Positions 35,512-46,670 of a DNA stretch of 64,000 nucleotides are shown in pieces. Numbering within the stretch: the first letter of the stretch is position 1; each line of letters opens with the position of its first letter. This stretch comes from Trebouxia sp. TZW2008 (Eukaryota; Chlorophyta; Trebouxiophyceae; Trebouxiales; Trebouxiaceae), in assembly GCA_002118135.1 (NCBI GenBank), contig BDIU01000082.1, positions 310,001-374,000 of the forward strand, written 5' to 3'. A program made the translations under genes and the position numbers. The notes under the pieces are model-generated. The model made no database searches and was not told the origin of the DNA. It worked only from the letters and a program-made list of their open reading frames with translations.

Positions 35512-36884
35512 ATGCTGACTAATGAATGCAGAAGCCTGCTTACAGCCACCTCCAAGCAAATGTGTACAGTGATGCGCGCTGACGTCACTGTTTTGAAAGC
35601 GTTTGAGAACGACATACTTGACGTCCTGCAAAAGATGAACTGGCCGCAGCTCAACACAGTGGTGTTGAAAGAGTCATCTTGGTGCTTTGACCTTGTTGAC
35701 AACAGTGACTTCAAATGGCGATTTCTGGCCTCCATACAGCTTGACACGCCAGATTCTCAAGAATATGACACAGTTGCGCTTGTTGAGCCAGTACAAGCCT
35801 TCATCAGCACCACTGACCAAAACAAGGTGACAGCGTTGGAGCATGTGCTAAAGTCATATGGCGCAAACCTGTGTGGCTTCAGCATCAGAGGAGTCGATTC
35901 AGATGACCTGGGCGCAGCAATCATTGGGAAGCTAAGCAGCGGTAGCTGGCTAAGCTTGGATCACATAGCTCTTTGTGGCGATCAGCTTGGCGTTAAGACC
36001 ATGAGCGCCCTGGTCAACAGCAAATTGAAAAGCGTGAGGTAACTTGACCTCGACATAGCTTGGCTCGACAGCCAAGCCATGCAGCAGTTTGCCAAGGGCG
36101 ATTGGTCTTGCCTTTAACAACTAAATGTGAAAAGAAACAATACTCCGACGCCAAGGGCATTTCTTGGTTGATGAGGACAAACTTGACCAACTTGCAGCGC
36201 CTCAATTTCTCATACACACCCGTTAGTGCGGCCATGATGCGCCACATTGTTGGGGTGACCTTGCCTCAGCTGACCACCATGCGCCTTGATAGCTGTTGCA
36301 TTGGCACATCTACAGCTCCGGAGCTGCAGAAGGCTGATTGGCCAAGTCTCACTGAGCTCAACTTGAGTCAGAATGTGATGGCTGCTGATGCAATTGCTTC
36401 CCTCACACTTGCAACGCTTCCCAGCCTGAAGGTGCTTCAGCTGTCGCGCACTGATATGGATGCTGATGGCATGCAACAACTCGTCCAAGCACCATGGCCA
36501 AAGCTGCAAGAGCTCAATGTGGGTCATAACAAGTTGGACTGGAAAGCCATGAGATTCTTGGTCACCAGTCAATGGTCATCACTACAACGGCTGAACTTGA
36601 GAGGGAATCAAATTGATAGCAATGGCATGCAAGTCTTGATCAACGGCAACTGGCCTCACCTCCAGAAGCTTGCGCTTGACCAGACCAGCCTTGACCATGA
36701 AGACAGTGCTGCTGCTCTAGGTTTCACTCAAGCTGACTTAACCAAACTTCTAGATAGTTGGATCTATCCAATGACAATGCGCAGAAACAACGTTTCTCAC
36801 GACCTTTGGCCCAACTTGGCCAGAGTGACAGAAGAACTTGAAGGCTCATGCAGAAATGAGTATGATCGGGTTTCACTAGGTTGA
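35512..36884 (+). CDS. Leucine-rich-repeat protein with an intron made of former LRR coding sequence
   Basis: Exon a, from ATG 35512 (or an acceptor at 35530) to 36033, and exon b, 36198-36884, join in phase 0 through GTGAGG and TTGCAG to give about 402 residues. Exon b has at least five LRRs of about 24-28 residues, for example WPSLTELNLSQNVMAADAI, LPSLKVLQLSRTDMDADGM, WPKLQELNVGHNKLDWKAM, WSSLQRLNLRGNQIDSNGM. The 164-bp intron still translates in frame as LDLDIAWLDSQAMQQFAKG, then a stop, then QLNVKRNN and a frameshift, so it was once LRR sequence. If the intron is not spliced, the gene is a pseudogene with two stops and one frameshift. Such LRRs, often in F-box proteins, mediate protein binding; the partner is unknown. 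Confidence 0.65.
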
Positions 36885-38661
36885 TGCAGTGATGATGACA
36901 GCTTTTAGTATGATTGGCTGCAAAATCCTTTGTATGCTGAAATGTCGCAAAGAATGCAAGCTCATTTGCAAGATCAGTTTTCAGTGACATGACGACAAGG
37001 ATCTCAACTTCCAAATGCGTTGGACTGACCGTGTGCCAAAGCGCATTGCCAACCTCATTAGCCGACATTGATCTGGACTTGATGCAATACTGCCTTTTGT
37101 GCCGATTTCTGTTGCAACATTACAGTGAGCTCGAGCTCCTGCATGTACAGCAATCCCTAATGTCTCGAAAGTAGTGCAGAATGACTCTCTTTGGCCTGCC
37201 GTTTTTATAAAATGGCAGGACTTTGCGATACCCCAACTTGGTACTTTAAATCGATTTTGCGACAAAATGGACAGAATATGCTGTTTTTGACGGGCAGTGT
37301 CGGAGGGAGGGACACGGAGTTGCATGTACTGCCCAAAGTATTGGTTTTGAGGGTCACGTGGCGGGGATAGGGATCAGCTGAGTGGTAAATAATTCGGATG
37401 CAGTAAGGCTGAAACGCCAACATCGCCTGCAGGACTCGCGGCAGTCAGCTGGAGGTGTCGCCGCAGAGTGCAAATTTGCGTCTGTGTTGTTACGGTATGG
37501 CAGACATCTGCAGCTGATGGCTACAGTACTTAGACGAGGGCCTTTTAGAGCTTGCGACAATTTTAGTCGTTACTGCCGACTGTAGGTGTTGTCCGGAGCG
37601 AGTCTCACAGTCAGGTCCGGCATCGTGTATTGAATATGGCATCGTCGCTGAATATCTAAACTTTGCAGATTGCTCTCCGGCGAGGTCTTCTAGGGTGGCG
37701 GTGGGCTGTCAACTGCTGCCCAACGCTTGTGCCGACGACAGGTTCTACGTCAGCAACCGTGCGCGCATCGCTGTCCAACGTTTCGACCTCAATTTTTTTG
37801 ACAATGTTGCATTGGAGGCTTTTTCGACGCTTATGGGCTGCAAAGCCGTGTGTCGGCCTGCCGTATGCGGCGACGGCACATACTCAGTCTGCACACTCCT
37901 GTTTCACATCTACTTTTTGCATGGCCCTCAATTTAAGATGTAAATCTGCAGTTGCAATGGCTCATGTCGCGTAAACTGCTCAGCGATTGGCACAGAATGC
38001 TATGGCAGTTTGCCTGGGCTGCCACACCACGTGCTTTAATGTGATACTCATTTACCTTTGACAGTTGCAACTTGAAGCTTGAGATGACTGGCATGCTGCC
38101 GAATTGTTTGAATTAGCATAATGAAGCAGCACTCTCAGCATCACCAACTTCCCCCTTGATGTGCTGACGTTTCAACTTGTGTGTCTGCTTCACAGCAAAT
38201 TCATAGCAACGGCAGGCACGACCATTCTATGGTCGTATACCCTCGTTCAGTAAGCATGCACACCTGCTCGCATTTCCCATCTTGGTGGTCATGATTTATC
38301 AGCACTTGAGGATAAACTTTCAATGTCAAAATGATGCCTTATCATAAGTTATCAACATTGGATGGCAGCTACTTGCTCAAATCTTGTGAAGCAGCTGCAG
38401 AATTGCCCAAAACCATGATCACACTTATCTGCTGAGTGCAAGAGGGTCTCAGTCCAGCTTTGTGCAAGCAGATTGAATGACCCTCATTGAGTCGCAAAGA
38501 CATTGCAAATAAACACAATGGCTTTTGCAACATGACCAGACAGAGCTAGAATTGCGCATGCAACAGCAATCTGATGCAGGCAGCCTATCCTACCTCTTAA
38601 AAGGACAGGTGCATGTCATTTGATGACAAAGCTGTGCCCTATAGATCTGTGGCCGTAGGAT
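36885..38661. other. Mostly uninterpreted stretch
   Basis: A plus-strand frame at about 37695-37943 (contains NRARIAVQRFDLNFFDNVAL and ends HGPQFKM) might be an exon but has no recognised domain. The rest shows no gene, array or RNA that I can support. Confidence 0.3.
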
Positions 38662-39734
38662 TCAATGTTGTTGGCTCAGGGTAGTGGATGCAATGAAGCC
38701 AAGTTGCTGTTGCAAAACATGTCCTCCTGTGTACCCATACTTCTCCATGATTGAGTCAGAGGTGAACAGCCCCTCTGCAAGCAAAAGGCTATTCTCCTCT
38801 GGTCAGTTTGACATTCTCCTTCCCTGCTCGGGGGTCAAAATCTTGCAAAGCAGATGGGAGTTCAGCAATCAAAGCTAGCTCCATGGGTGTGTGCCAAAAG
38901 GCTAAGATAACAATCAAGATACAGAACAGGGCACCAGTGTTCATTGCTGTGATGCTTCTGCAGCAAGTTCTAGAGCTTGAGCGCTATTCCAAGAAGGCTG
39001 TGTGTAGACACACCAGGTAAATTGAGTCTTGCCTGATGACTTGCCAGCAGCATCTCACAGATGGCACTTGAGCTGAAACGTACCCAAAGAACAACACAGC
39101 CCAGCAATTTCTGGCATGCAGGCCAGCTCAGACACATGCATAGCAAACCTGCCATCAAATTTGCAGATCTACCTTGATCATGGCTACATCACAGTCACCA
39201 CAATATCCACAGGTTTTAGTGAGCGGATTGACAGCATGCGCACTGCACCCCTATTTTCTAAGCTTGGTGTATCACGGCCACTCCAGTAAAGACTCATGTG
39301 CCTTGTCTGTCCAGATGTTGTCTCTGGATCACCTGGCTCTGGAAACTTGACTTTGCCATCTAGCTTGACCACATCTGCAACAAAGGACAGGAGGCGATGT
39401 TGCTCTGTTGCGTTTCCAAACAGTTGCGCAGGAGCCTCGTGCCATGCTGCTTTTGGTGCAGAGCAAGTCATCCTGATCTGCCCGCACAGTCGTCACCAGG
39501 TGATTCGCAGACGTCTGAGAGCTTGCAGGGGATTGGATGGAGCTCATAACATGCGTTGTGCGGCGATTCTGGTTTTCGGTATATTGCAACAGCAATTCTC
39601 CTCAGCGACCGAGATTGCACGAGAGCGAGAGCAATCTGAAGTGAGGTTCCTGTAACATACAAGCGGCTTGCATATGGTTCAATTAACATGCAAGCGCTCC
39701 GAGACCACAGTCTCAAGGTTCCACCTACGCGCAA
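38662..39734 (-). CDS. Possible multi-exon minus-strand gene, unrecognised
   Basis: Exon-like pieces include 38790-38662 (after TTGCAG, reading GLFTSDSIMEKYGYTGGHVL and ending QQH-stop) and one around 39385-39344 (DVVKLDGKVKFPEP between AG and GT). The former faintly resembles the LTGGxIFH segment of PYROXD2-like FAD oxidoreductases, but I would not name it. Frames between pieces could not be joined. Confidence 0.2.
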
Positions 39735-40017
39735 AGCACCATAGGACTACCGTGTGCACACATCGAAGTCGGCACCTCCGTTCCACCACAGCTCAAATTG
39801 CAAGTTGGTGCCGAGAGATCAGGTGATTGCAGAGCTCAGACGCAACAGCGTGCATGGCGTATAGCCATGTCGACACAACGCTGAGACCTGGCAGCTTATG
39901 GAGCGAGGCCTATCAGCAGTGAGCCTTGGTAGAAGAGGTATGCAGCAAAATCAGTGCCCGTGCTCGTTGCAGATCTGAAAGCCAACAGCAACACACGCTG
40001 GTGCAGCGAGCCGCGCG

Positions 40018-43000
40018 ATGTTGAGCGATGAAGCTGCAAGCCTGCGCATTTCCGGCTCGCCAGTACACCGAAGAGTCAGCAAACCAAACTTGCATGATTT
40101 CAATCCCTCACTGTCGGCGTTGGCAAGGTATGGTGCTGCGAACTGCTGGTGCCGCACAGCAATCTGGTTGCGCAGGTGCTATTTAGCAACTGAATGTGCT
40201 GAACCTCATGTGGTTCAAATCCATGCGATGTGTGCAGAAAGTACGTTTGGGACTGGTTGGCAGTGCTTCTGCTGATGGTTGTACTGGTCATTACTGAGGA
40301 GCTGAAACCCTTTGAGCGGTCCATATACCATGAAAGCGATCAGGTAAGCAAATGGTGCAAGTTGCAGCATCATGGTGGTGTCATTAACAAGTACACACAA
40401 GAAGCATGGTCCCTGCATGCATGGTACCAGGCTGTGAATATTGAAATTCCTCATGACCTGCCTGCAGGAAATGGGGCGCTGTAATCATCCATTGCACACC
40501 AGAAACACAGTGCCTGTGTGGGCTGTCCCGGTGCTGTCAACCTGTGGCCCTGTCAACATATACATTGCCTAACATAAATCTGGAGGCAATTGGCTGCAGG
40601 ACACATGGCGCTGTATTCATCCATTGCACATGAGAGCCACGGTGCCAGGGTGGCTGATGTCAGTGCTGTCAACAGTGCAGTGCCGTCAAATCTGCTGCAG
40701 CACAATGACCTAACTCAAATGCAGGAAACATGGCACTACAACTATCCTGTGCACACAAGGAACACAGTGCCTGCAAGGATGATCCTGATGCTGTCAACCT
40801 GTGGCCCTGCCAGCATATGCATTGCCTGACATAAATGTAACGGCAGCTGGCTGCAGGAAACATGGCGCTGTAATCATCCATTGCACATGAGAGCCACGGT
40901 GCCAGCGGGGCTGATATCAGTGCTGTCAAAAGTGCAGTGCCATCAAATCTGCTGCAGCAGGATGACCTGACTTACACGCAGGCAACATGGCACTTCAACT
41001 ATCCATTGCACATGAGAGCCACAGCGCCAGCGTGGCTGATAGTATTGCTGTCAACAGTGCTGTGCTGTCAAATCTGCTGCAGCAGAATGACCTGACTCAC
41101 ACGCCAGCAACATGGCGTACAATTAGCCATTGCAGACCAGAAACACAGTGCCTGCGTGGGTGGTCCCAATGCTGTCAACACTGCATTTGATTGCAGTAAA
41201 CATGTCGCCATAACTATCCACTGCACAGAAGGAATGCAGGCCAGCATGCCATACACCAGTACAATTAATGTCAGATCTGACTGCAGGAAACCTGGCGCTA
41301 CAACTATCCATTGCACACCAGAAACACAGTGCCTGCGTGGGTGGTCCCAGTGCTGTCAACTTGTGGGCCTGCCAGCATATTCATTGCCTGGTACATCATT
41401 TGGAGACCCAGTCGGTGGGAGATGCACAACCTGATCCTGGGTTTGATGGCCAGCGTGTTTGCTTGCGCCCTCATCACCAACATGATCAAGATCACAGTGA
41501 GCCTCAACGCCTTTGTTGTTCAGTAATTTTGAGACTGTATTCGCCTGTGCCCTGAGCACCAACATGCTGCAAAACATGATATAAGTCTTAGCATCTTAAT
41601 CACTTTGAGATCGAGGACCAGCATGTTCGCTGGCACGTCAATCACCAACCTGATCAAAATCACTCTGAGTCTTGATGCCTCAGCCGCTAGAGTCTGCAGT
41701 GTCTGCATCATTTCATGATGTTCACAACATTGGTGGCAAAGGCAATAAGGTCCTGTAATCAATCTCAAGTTTGACATCAACAACATTGCAAGCTGCTGTT
41801 TGTGGGCAATATCCAACATTTGCCGAAAAAATAGGTCTTGATACAGCGATTGCCAACTGCAGCTGCCAACTGCAGGTAGGGCGGCCACGACCCAATTTTG
41901 CTCAGCGGTGTTGGCCTGGCGGACAAACGCCCACCTATTCCACTGCAGGAGTGCCCTTATGTTCCGCCAATTCAGTGGACCCCGCTGAAGGACGCAAAAG
42001 CTTTCCATCCGGTAAGTAGCTGCATACAGCGATGGTTGTGCAAAGTAATGCACAAGCTGCTGGTTGCCCACCTGCTTTACTGCAAAAGTACTGCTGTGCT
42101 TCACTTATTCAGTGGACCCAGCTGAAGGACGCAAAAAGCTTCCCATCAGGTGATTGATTGCATATAAGGGCTGTTGTGCGAAGTAATGCGCAAGTTGCTG
42201 GCTGCCCACCTGCTTCACTGAAAGAGTACCACAGTGCCCCACCAATATCGCAGACCCTGCTGAAGGGCGCAAACCTTTCCCATCAGGTGGACATAAATGT
42301 TGAATTCACTGTCAATAGGTCACAAGGGGTCAAACAGGGATTGTAAAGACAACGGTAGATGATCACTACTAGTCCGCTCAGTACAAGACTCCGTAACGTC
42401 ATATTTATCATGGCACTGTTAGTTGTGTCTGTGAGGATGAGTACACTACAGTCAGTTGCTTTTTTTATGACAGCTTGGTCACTATTATTCTTGGAGCCAT
42501 TTGAAAGCAAGCTGCTCTGCAAACTTTGCCAGCAATGCAACACAGCATCAGTTGCTTATCGTTTGTTATACTTTTTTGCAAGCATTCAAGTGGCCGTTTG
42601 GTACGGCTGCTGTAATGTGATCAGAAAAAGCTTAGTCAGGGAAAGGCAAGCGTCTGGGGCAACGTGTCCACTATGTGTACGTCTTGTACTAGGGAGCTGC
42701 CTTTCCTTGAGTAAGCTTTCTGTGATCACATACAGCATTCCCGACCCAACTGAAATGGTTTGCATATGGAGCCACCATAAATGCTGTAAATTCAGCACAC
42801 AACATTGCATACAGGCTGCATGACAAGCAAAATTTCTGGTCATGCATAAATTGTGAAAACATATTTGGTATGGCATGGATCTGAGTGCAAGGCTGCATGC
42901 AACACTGCAAACATGTCTGCACGCAGAGTCTTTTTTTCCAATGATGCAGAGCACACTGGGTGCAGCGGCATAGGTGTCACTACAAAGCTGCACACTACAA

Positions 43001-45311
43001 TGCAGAACAGGTTTGCACACAAAGCATCATGGCCAGGACGTACGTCATGGACTATGTTTGGTATGGCTTACATGTCTTTGCAAGTGTCACAAGACTTCGC
43101 TGAGAATGCACACAAGTCAAACGAGTGCTGGTCATGCAGGGCATACGTCTTGGACTACGTCTGGCATGGCATACCTGTCGCTTTGGCTAGCTGGCAAGCT
43201 TCGCTGCTTTGATGGGCAAGGCCACTTCTGGAGAGTGGTGGTCAGCGTCATTCCCACAGGAGTGGCTGTCTGGATTGGCATCACACGACTGCAGGTAGTA
43301 CCCTCTGTTTCTCTTTTCTTGTCTGTTCCATCATTTTCTTTTCATTTCCGTTTCTCTGTGTTCCCAACTGTGATCATGTTCACTGCGATGCTGTTAAGGC
43401 ACAATGCATGCATTTAATTTGCAAGCATGTCTGCGACAGAACTAATGGAATCATTGAGATGACATGCGTGCAAGCTTCCTGCTGGGTCAGGTTGTGATGA
43501 GGAGCATTGCCTGTCTTTTTATTTGCAAGGGTGTTTATGACAGGATTAATGGCTTGGAAGGGTATTTGCAACAGCACTATTGGCGCCATTGAGAGAACAC
43601 AAATGTTGAAACGCGTCAGCGTTCTTGACACCATATTTGGCAAACTGTAGCGCCTGCTGCTTGAAATGTAATGCTGTCTTTGGCAGGAGTACTGGCACTG
43701 TTGGGGAATTGCGAGTGTGCGAGCGTTATGCGTCTTTGTGTCCTAGCATTTTCATGACACTTCACCAACGACCCTGCGTATGCTCATCAAGGTGATGGTA
43801 ACAAGCAGTGAGTTGCATCTAATTTGCAAGTGAGTTTGTGACAGAATCACTGGCCTTTCCTATTGGCCTCAGTCATGAAACCCTTTGTTCCATGACTGTT
43901 CACAACATGTGAACCACGATGGTGAGCATGCACTAGCTCTTTCGTTGAAGCACAAAAGAGCTAGTGGTTCAAGTTCATGACAGTGATGTTGATGATGTTG
44001 AGCAGTGCTTGTCATGCAAGCCTGTCTGCGGCAGGACTACTGGCATCATTGGGAGGATGTGAGCGTGGGATTTCTGCTGGGTGCGCTGTGTGCCTTTGTA
44101 TCCTACCGCCAGCACTACCCAGGCATCGCATCTCCAAGGGCGGGTGAAGCCTTTGTGGCCGGCAAAGGTATGATTTAGCTGTTGGGCCGTCTTGTCAGCT
44201 ATAGCCAAAAGCCACAGTCAACATACTTGCGGAAGTCTGCCTGCTTGTTGCATCGCCAGAGAACACCTTTGCTGAGTGCTGTTTGCAAGTAAATTGGCAA
44301 AGCTGTTGATGCCCAAATAGGTATGTCCTCACCTGCTTGTGAGCCACAGTCACAATTCAACACCGCCAGCACAACCCTAACATGACATCTGCCAGAGCTG
44401 ACAAATGTTTTTGTTGCTGGAAGGTGTAGTGTCATCTGTCAACAGCTGCTTTCAGCTGGTCAGTGCAGGTGCTGCAGTCAGAAGAAATACCATAGATGTG
44501 CTCTTGCAGCCTTTGGTAGCAAGTGCAATTGCTGATCGTTTCTAGTGCTAGATGAGCTTGTCCCAGGCCAGCCTTTACTTGACACAACAGTGCTTTGCCT
44601 GTTCTTGTACAAGTGAGAATGCAGCTCATGATTGCCATCATTTCATTGCATGCATGGCAGGCTCTCAAGAAGCAGTGTCTGCCTCCCCTCACTCCCAGCA
44701 CTCCATCTGGACGTTATCTTCTTCTCCATCCTCCTCTGCTTCTGGCTTAGACTCCCTGGCAGTCAAGCTGCGCACAGTTCCAGGCAGCGCAGAGTACAGT
44801 CAGGATGGTATGTGCAAGCCTGAAACTTGCTTGTCCCCGAGTTTCTGACCCTTGTTGACCCATTAGAAAACAGCAGAGGTGCTATTCAGGGTTCTGCTTC
44901 TAATGACAGCCTTGAGGCACAGCGCCCCCCCCCCACCCTCTCCCTATTCTGCCCCCACGCAACCCCTCTCTCTTACGTTGAATTCCCAGACCCCCTGTGC
45001 CGGCACCAATCCCCGAACACCCCCNNAACCCCCCCCCCCCCCACCCTCCACTAGACCCTCCCCCGGCCACTCCCCACCTCTGGCGCCTACCCTGAGCCCT
45101 ATCCTCTTCTACCATCCTGTGAACAACAAGACATGACTGTGCAGCAGTTGGTGTGCCAGCTGATGGGTGCAGCTGATGCAGCACGACAACACTGTACATC
45201 CATTTGGTCAGACTGTTGGCTATTGTTTGTGTAGGAGAAGAAATTGGTCATCAGGAGGGGCTGGGCAGAGCTGCCTCAGAGCGCCTTGACTTCCTAGACT
45301 CCCAGGTGTGA
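40018..45311 (+). CDS. LPP: Lipid phosphate phosphatase (PAP2 superfamily)
   Basis: Dephosphorylates lipid phosphates, typically phosphatidate to diacylglycerol, in a membrane with six expected helices. Eight exons: 40018-40127, 40238-40343, 41287-41496, 41876-42011, 43140-43294, 44035-44167, 44661-44807, 45235-45311; phases agree, 357 residues. The three catalytic motifs are complete: K-IT-VGRPRP (~140-148), PSGH (~186, His after an intron) and TRLQDYWHHWED (R-x5-H-x3-D, ~237-249). TM1 is WLAVLLLMVVLVIT (~43-56). The N-terminal ~37 and C-terminal ~110 residues are hydrophilic; the tail is Ser-rich and family-atypical. Plant LPPs have the same motif order. Five introns hold pseudo-exon copies, and a two-base N gap lies in the last intron. 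It is one enzymatic step ahead of the DGAT2 encoded 4.5 kb away. Confidence 0.93.
40468..41286 (+). repeat. Array of seven pseudo-exons before phosphatase exon 3
   Basis: Copies of the exon 3 start begin at about 40468, 40600, 40725, 40857, 40982, 41107 and 41197; the true exon begins at 41287. Spacings are 132, 125, 132, 125, 125, 90 and 90 bp. Every copy keeps an AG acceptor. Type A copies (40468, 40725) read HTRNTVP to LSTCGP and end in a stop where the true exon has Trp after IA; type B (40600, 40857, 40982) read HMRATVP and diverge at STVQ. The A-B pair is itself duplicated at 257 bp. Confidence 0.92.
41540..41684 (+). repeat. Two degenerate copies of the phosphatase exon 3 end
   Basis: The exon end and donor region (VFACALITNMIKIT with GTGAGC, 41455-41505) recurs at about 41540-41578 and 41618-41684. 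The second still reads SITNLIKIT followed by CTGAGT instead of a GT donor. Confidence 0.85.
42105..42295 (+). repeat. Two copies of the PSG-motif exon end
   Basis: The exon 4 end (SVDPAEGRKSFPSG plus donor, from about 41973) recurs at about 42110 and 42249, spaced 137 and 139 bp, with the intron between them also repeated. Both copies keep GGTG donor-like ends but carry indels or substitutions. Confidence 0.88.
42596..42757. repeat. Fold-back element, ~55-bp imperfect inverted arms
   Basis: Arm 42596-42650 and arm 42700-42757 are inverted repeats, with the best blocks around GTGATCA, AAGCTTA and GGAAAGGC, about 50 bp apart in phosphatase intron 4. It could be a MITE-like remnant or a hairpin RNA precursor; no target-site duplication was identified. 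Confidence 0.7.
43037..43075 (+). repeat. Pseudo-exon copy of phosphatase exon 5 start
   Basis: After CCAG, a copy of the HTSWTTSGMAYLSL coding start appears 103 bp before the true exon at 43140, reading RTSWTMFGMAYMSL and then diverging. Confidence 0.82.
43438..43880 (+). repeat. Degenerate copies of the DYWHHWED exon start
   Basis: Diverged copies of exon 6 (true start 44035) lie near 43438, 43545, 43687 and 43848. The 43687 copy follows GGCAG and reads EYWHCWGIASV through CVFVS before a stop. Confidence 0.65.
43931..43966. other. Intronic hairpin, perfect 12-bp arms, 12-nt loop
   Basis: Bases 43931-43942 pair with 43955-43966 within phosphatase intron 5. Confidence 0.6.
44926..45068. repeat. 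C-rich tract with a two-base assembly gap
   Basis: Runs of 8-16 C lie in the last phosphatase intron. NN at 45025-45026 marks unresolved sequence; homopolymer length is unreliable here. Confidence 0.9.
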
Positions 45312-45772
45312 TGGCTGAGTCTGTGGGTGCAAACCCATCAAGTACAAGCAACTCATGGTTGAGTCCTTGTGTACAATGGCAATGAGCACGATGAACTCAT
45401 ATCAGCGTGAAGACAGCAGCCAACACAGCTGGCTCAGACGAGATGACAGCCCTGATGCATAATCTGATCAAGGCTGAATGCAGCCCACACTGGAACGCCC
45501 TGCGGGCAGTCTGGCATTGTCTCAGAAATTGAGTGAGGATATCAAGATGGTACATTATGCCCCGACAGCTGATCTGTACATGCATCATGTGTGGCACATA
45601 ACCCCCAGCAAGGCAGGCACATGTGTAAGCAGCCGCCCTCTGGGCTCCCTGTTTAGGAGGCTCAGTCAGCCTTTTTGATTGGTGGCAACATGATGCAGCT
45701 CAGCATTAGTCAACCCTGTTGCATACGCGTGGTTTTGTCGCGTCAAACATGTATTGATGGGTCTTTCAGTAT

Positions 45773-46075
45773 TCAGCATACCATACTGCAAGCTGCAGGC
45801 AGCTTGGTGTCAGCACGCATTGCTTTCTGCACCCCCTGATTGGTCGACAGCACATCAACAAGCTTGCGATGATTGCTGAACTGCCAGGTGATCGTGTGGG
45901 CTTTGCACAAGTTGTGTTTCAGTTGCAATGATGAGCAGTAATTGTTGCAAGCGGCCTGCCCTGGGTCACAACACGCATAGGTTCCCGCTGCCAGATTTGA
46001 TATCACAGGACCTTGTGTGAAATTTTGAGAGCATGCTTTTGTGGTGAGTGTTATGTTGTCAATGCAGGGCTGCAT
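45773..46075 (-). CDS. Small Cys-rich open frame, unrecognised
   Basis: ATG at 46075 opens 100 codons with about ten Cys, for example YACCDPGQAACNNYCSSLQ, ending SMVC-stop. There is no signal peptide, no membrane segment and no known family. It may be a lone small gene, an exon of a longer minus-strand gene, or chance. Confidence 0.3.
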   Translation of the reverse strand: MQPCIDNITLTTKACSQNFTQGPVISNLAAGTYACCDPGQAACNNYCSSLQLKHNLCKAHTITWQFSNHRKLVDVLSTNQGVQKAMRADTKLPAACSMVC

Positions 46076-46670
46076 CTCTTACATCCTGTGGCATGTGGAT
46101 GAAGATTCAACTTGTGCATCGATTTACAACATGACCTGCTGTACATGTGTGCACTTGTATTACAACTCAAGCAGACAGAATCAAGAGCTGATGACATTTG
46201 GGCGTGAGCGACTCGCAAGCTTGCAACTCCCGAGTTGAATTGCTGCACAAGAGAAAGAGAGAGATTCTACATCCTTTGGCCAGCCAACAAGTCCGATCGG
46301 ATGTGTTGGGGTGAAGTCACTAAACAACTAAACAAGTGACAAGTAGTAACTAAACACTAGCAACAGCAATGAGAGACCAGCAGTCTACACTAAGAAATTT
46401 CCAGCTGTTTTGCTCAACTGGCAAAATGCAAAGTGCAGGCCTCAACAGGCTAAGCAATGTATGAAGCCTGGTGGCCTGCTTCACAACAGCTGCTGCTGCC
46501 AGTGCAGGGAACAGTCATGCGATATCTCGTTAGTCATAGGTGCAGCCAGACTCCTTGAAGCTTGCAAGGTCAAGCGTACCCAATCCGAAGCCGCGCGGTG
46601 GTCAAAAGAATTTCGCAACTTCCAAAAGTTTGTCGTGCGCCAGATTCGTCCTTGTTTTGTGCATTCAGCC

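Noticed and set aside
40468..41286. Regular ~125-bp array resembling a CRISPR or satellite array
   Set aside because: The units are homologous to the start of a coding exon, with no constant short repeat alternating with unique spacers, in a eukaryotic gene.
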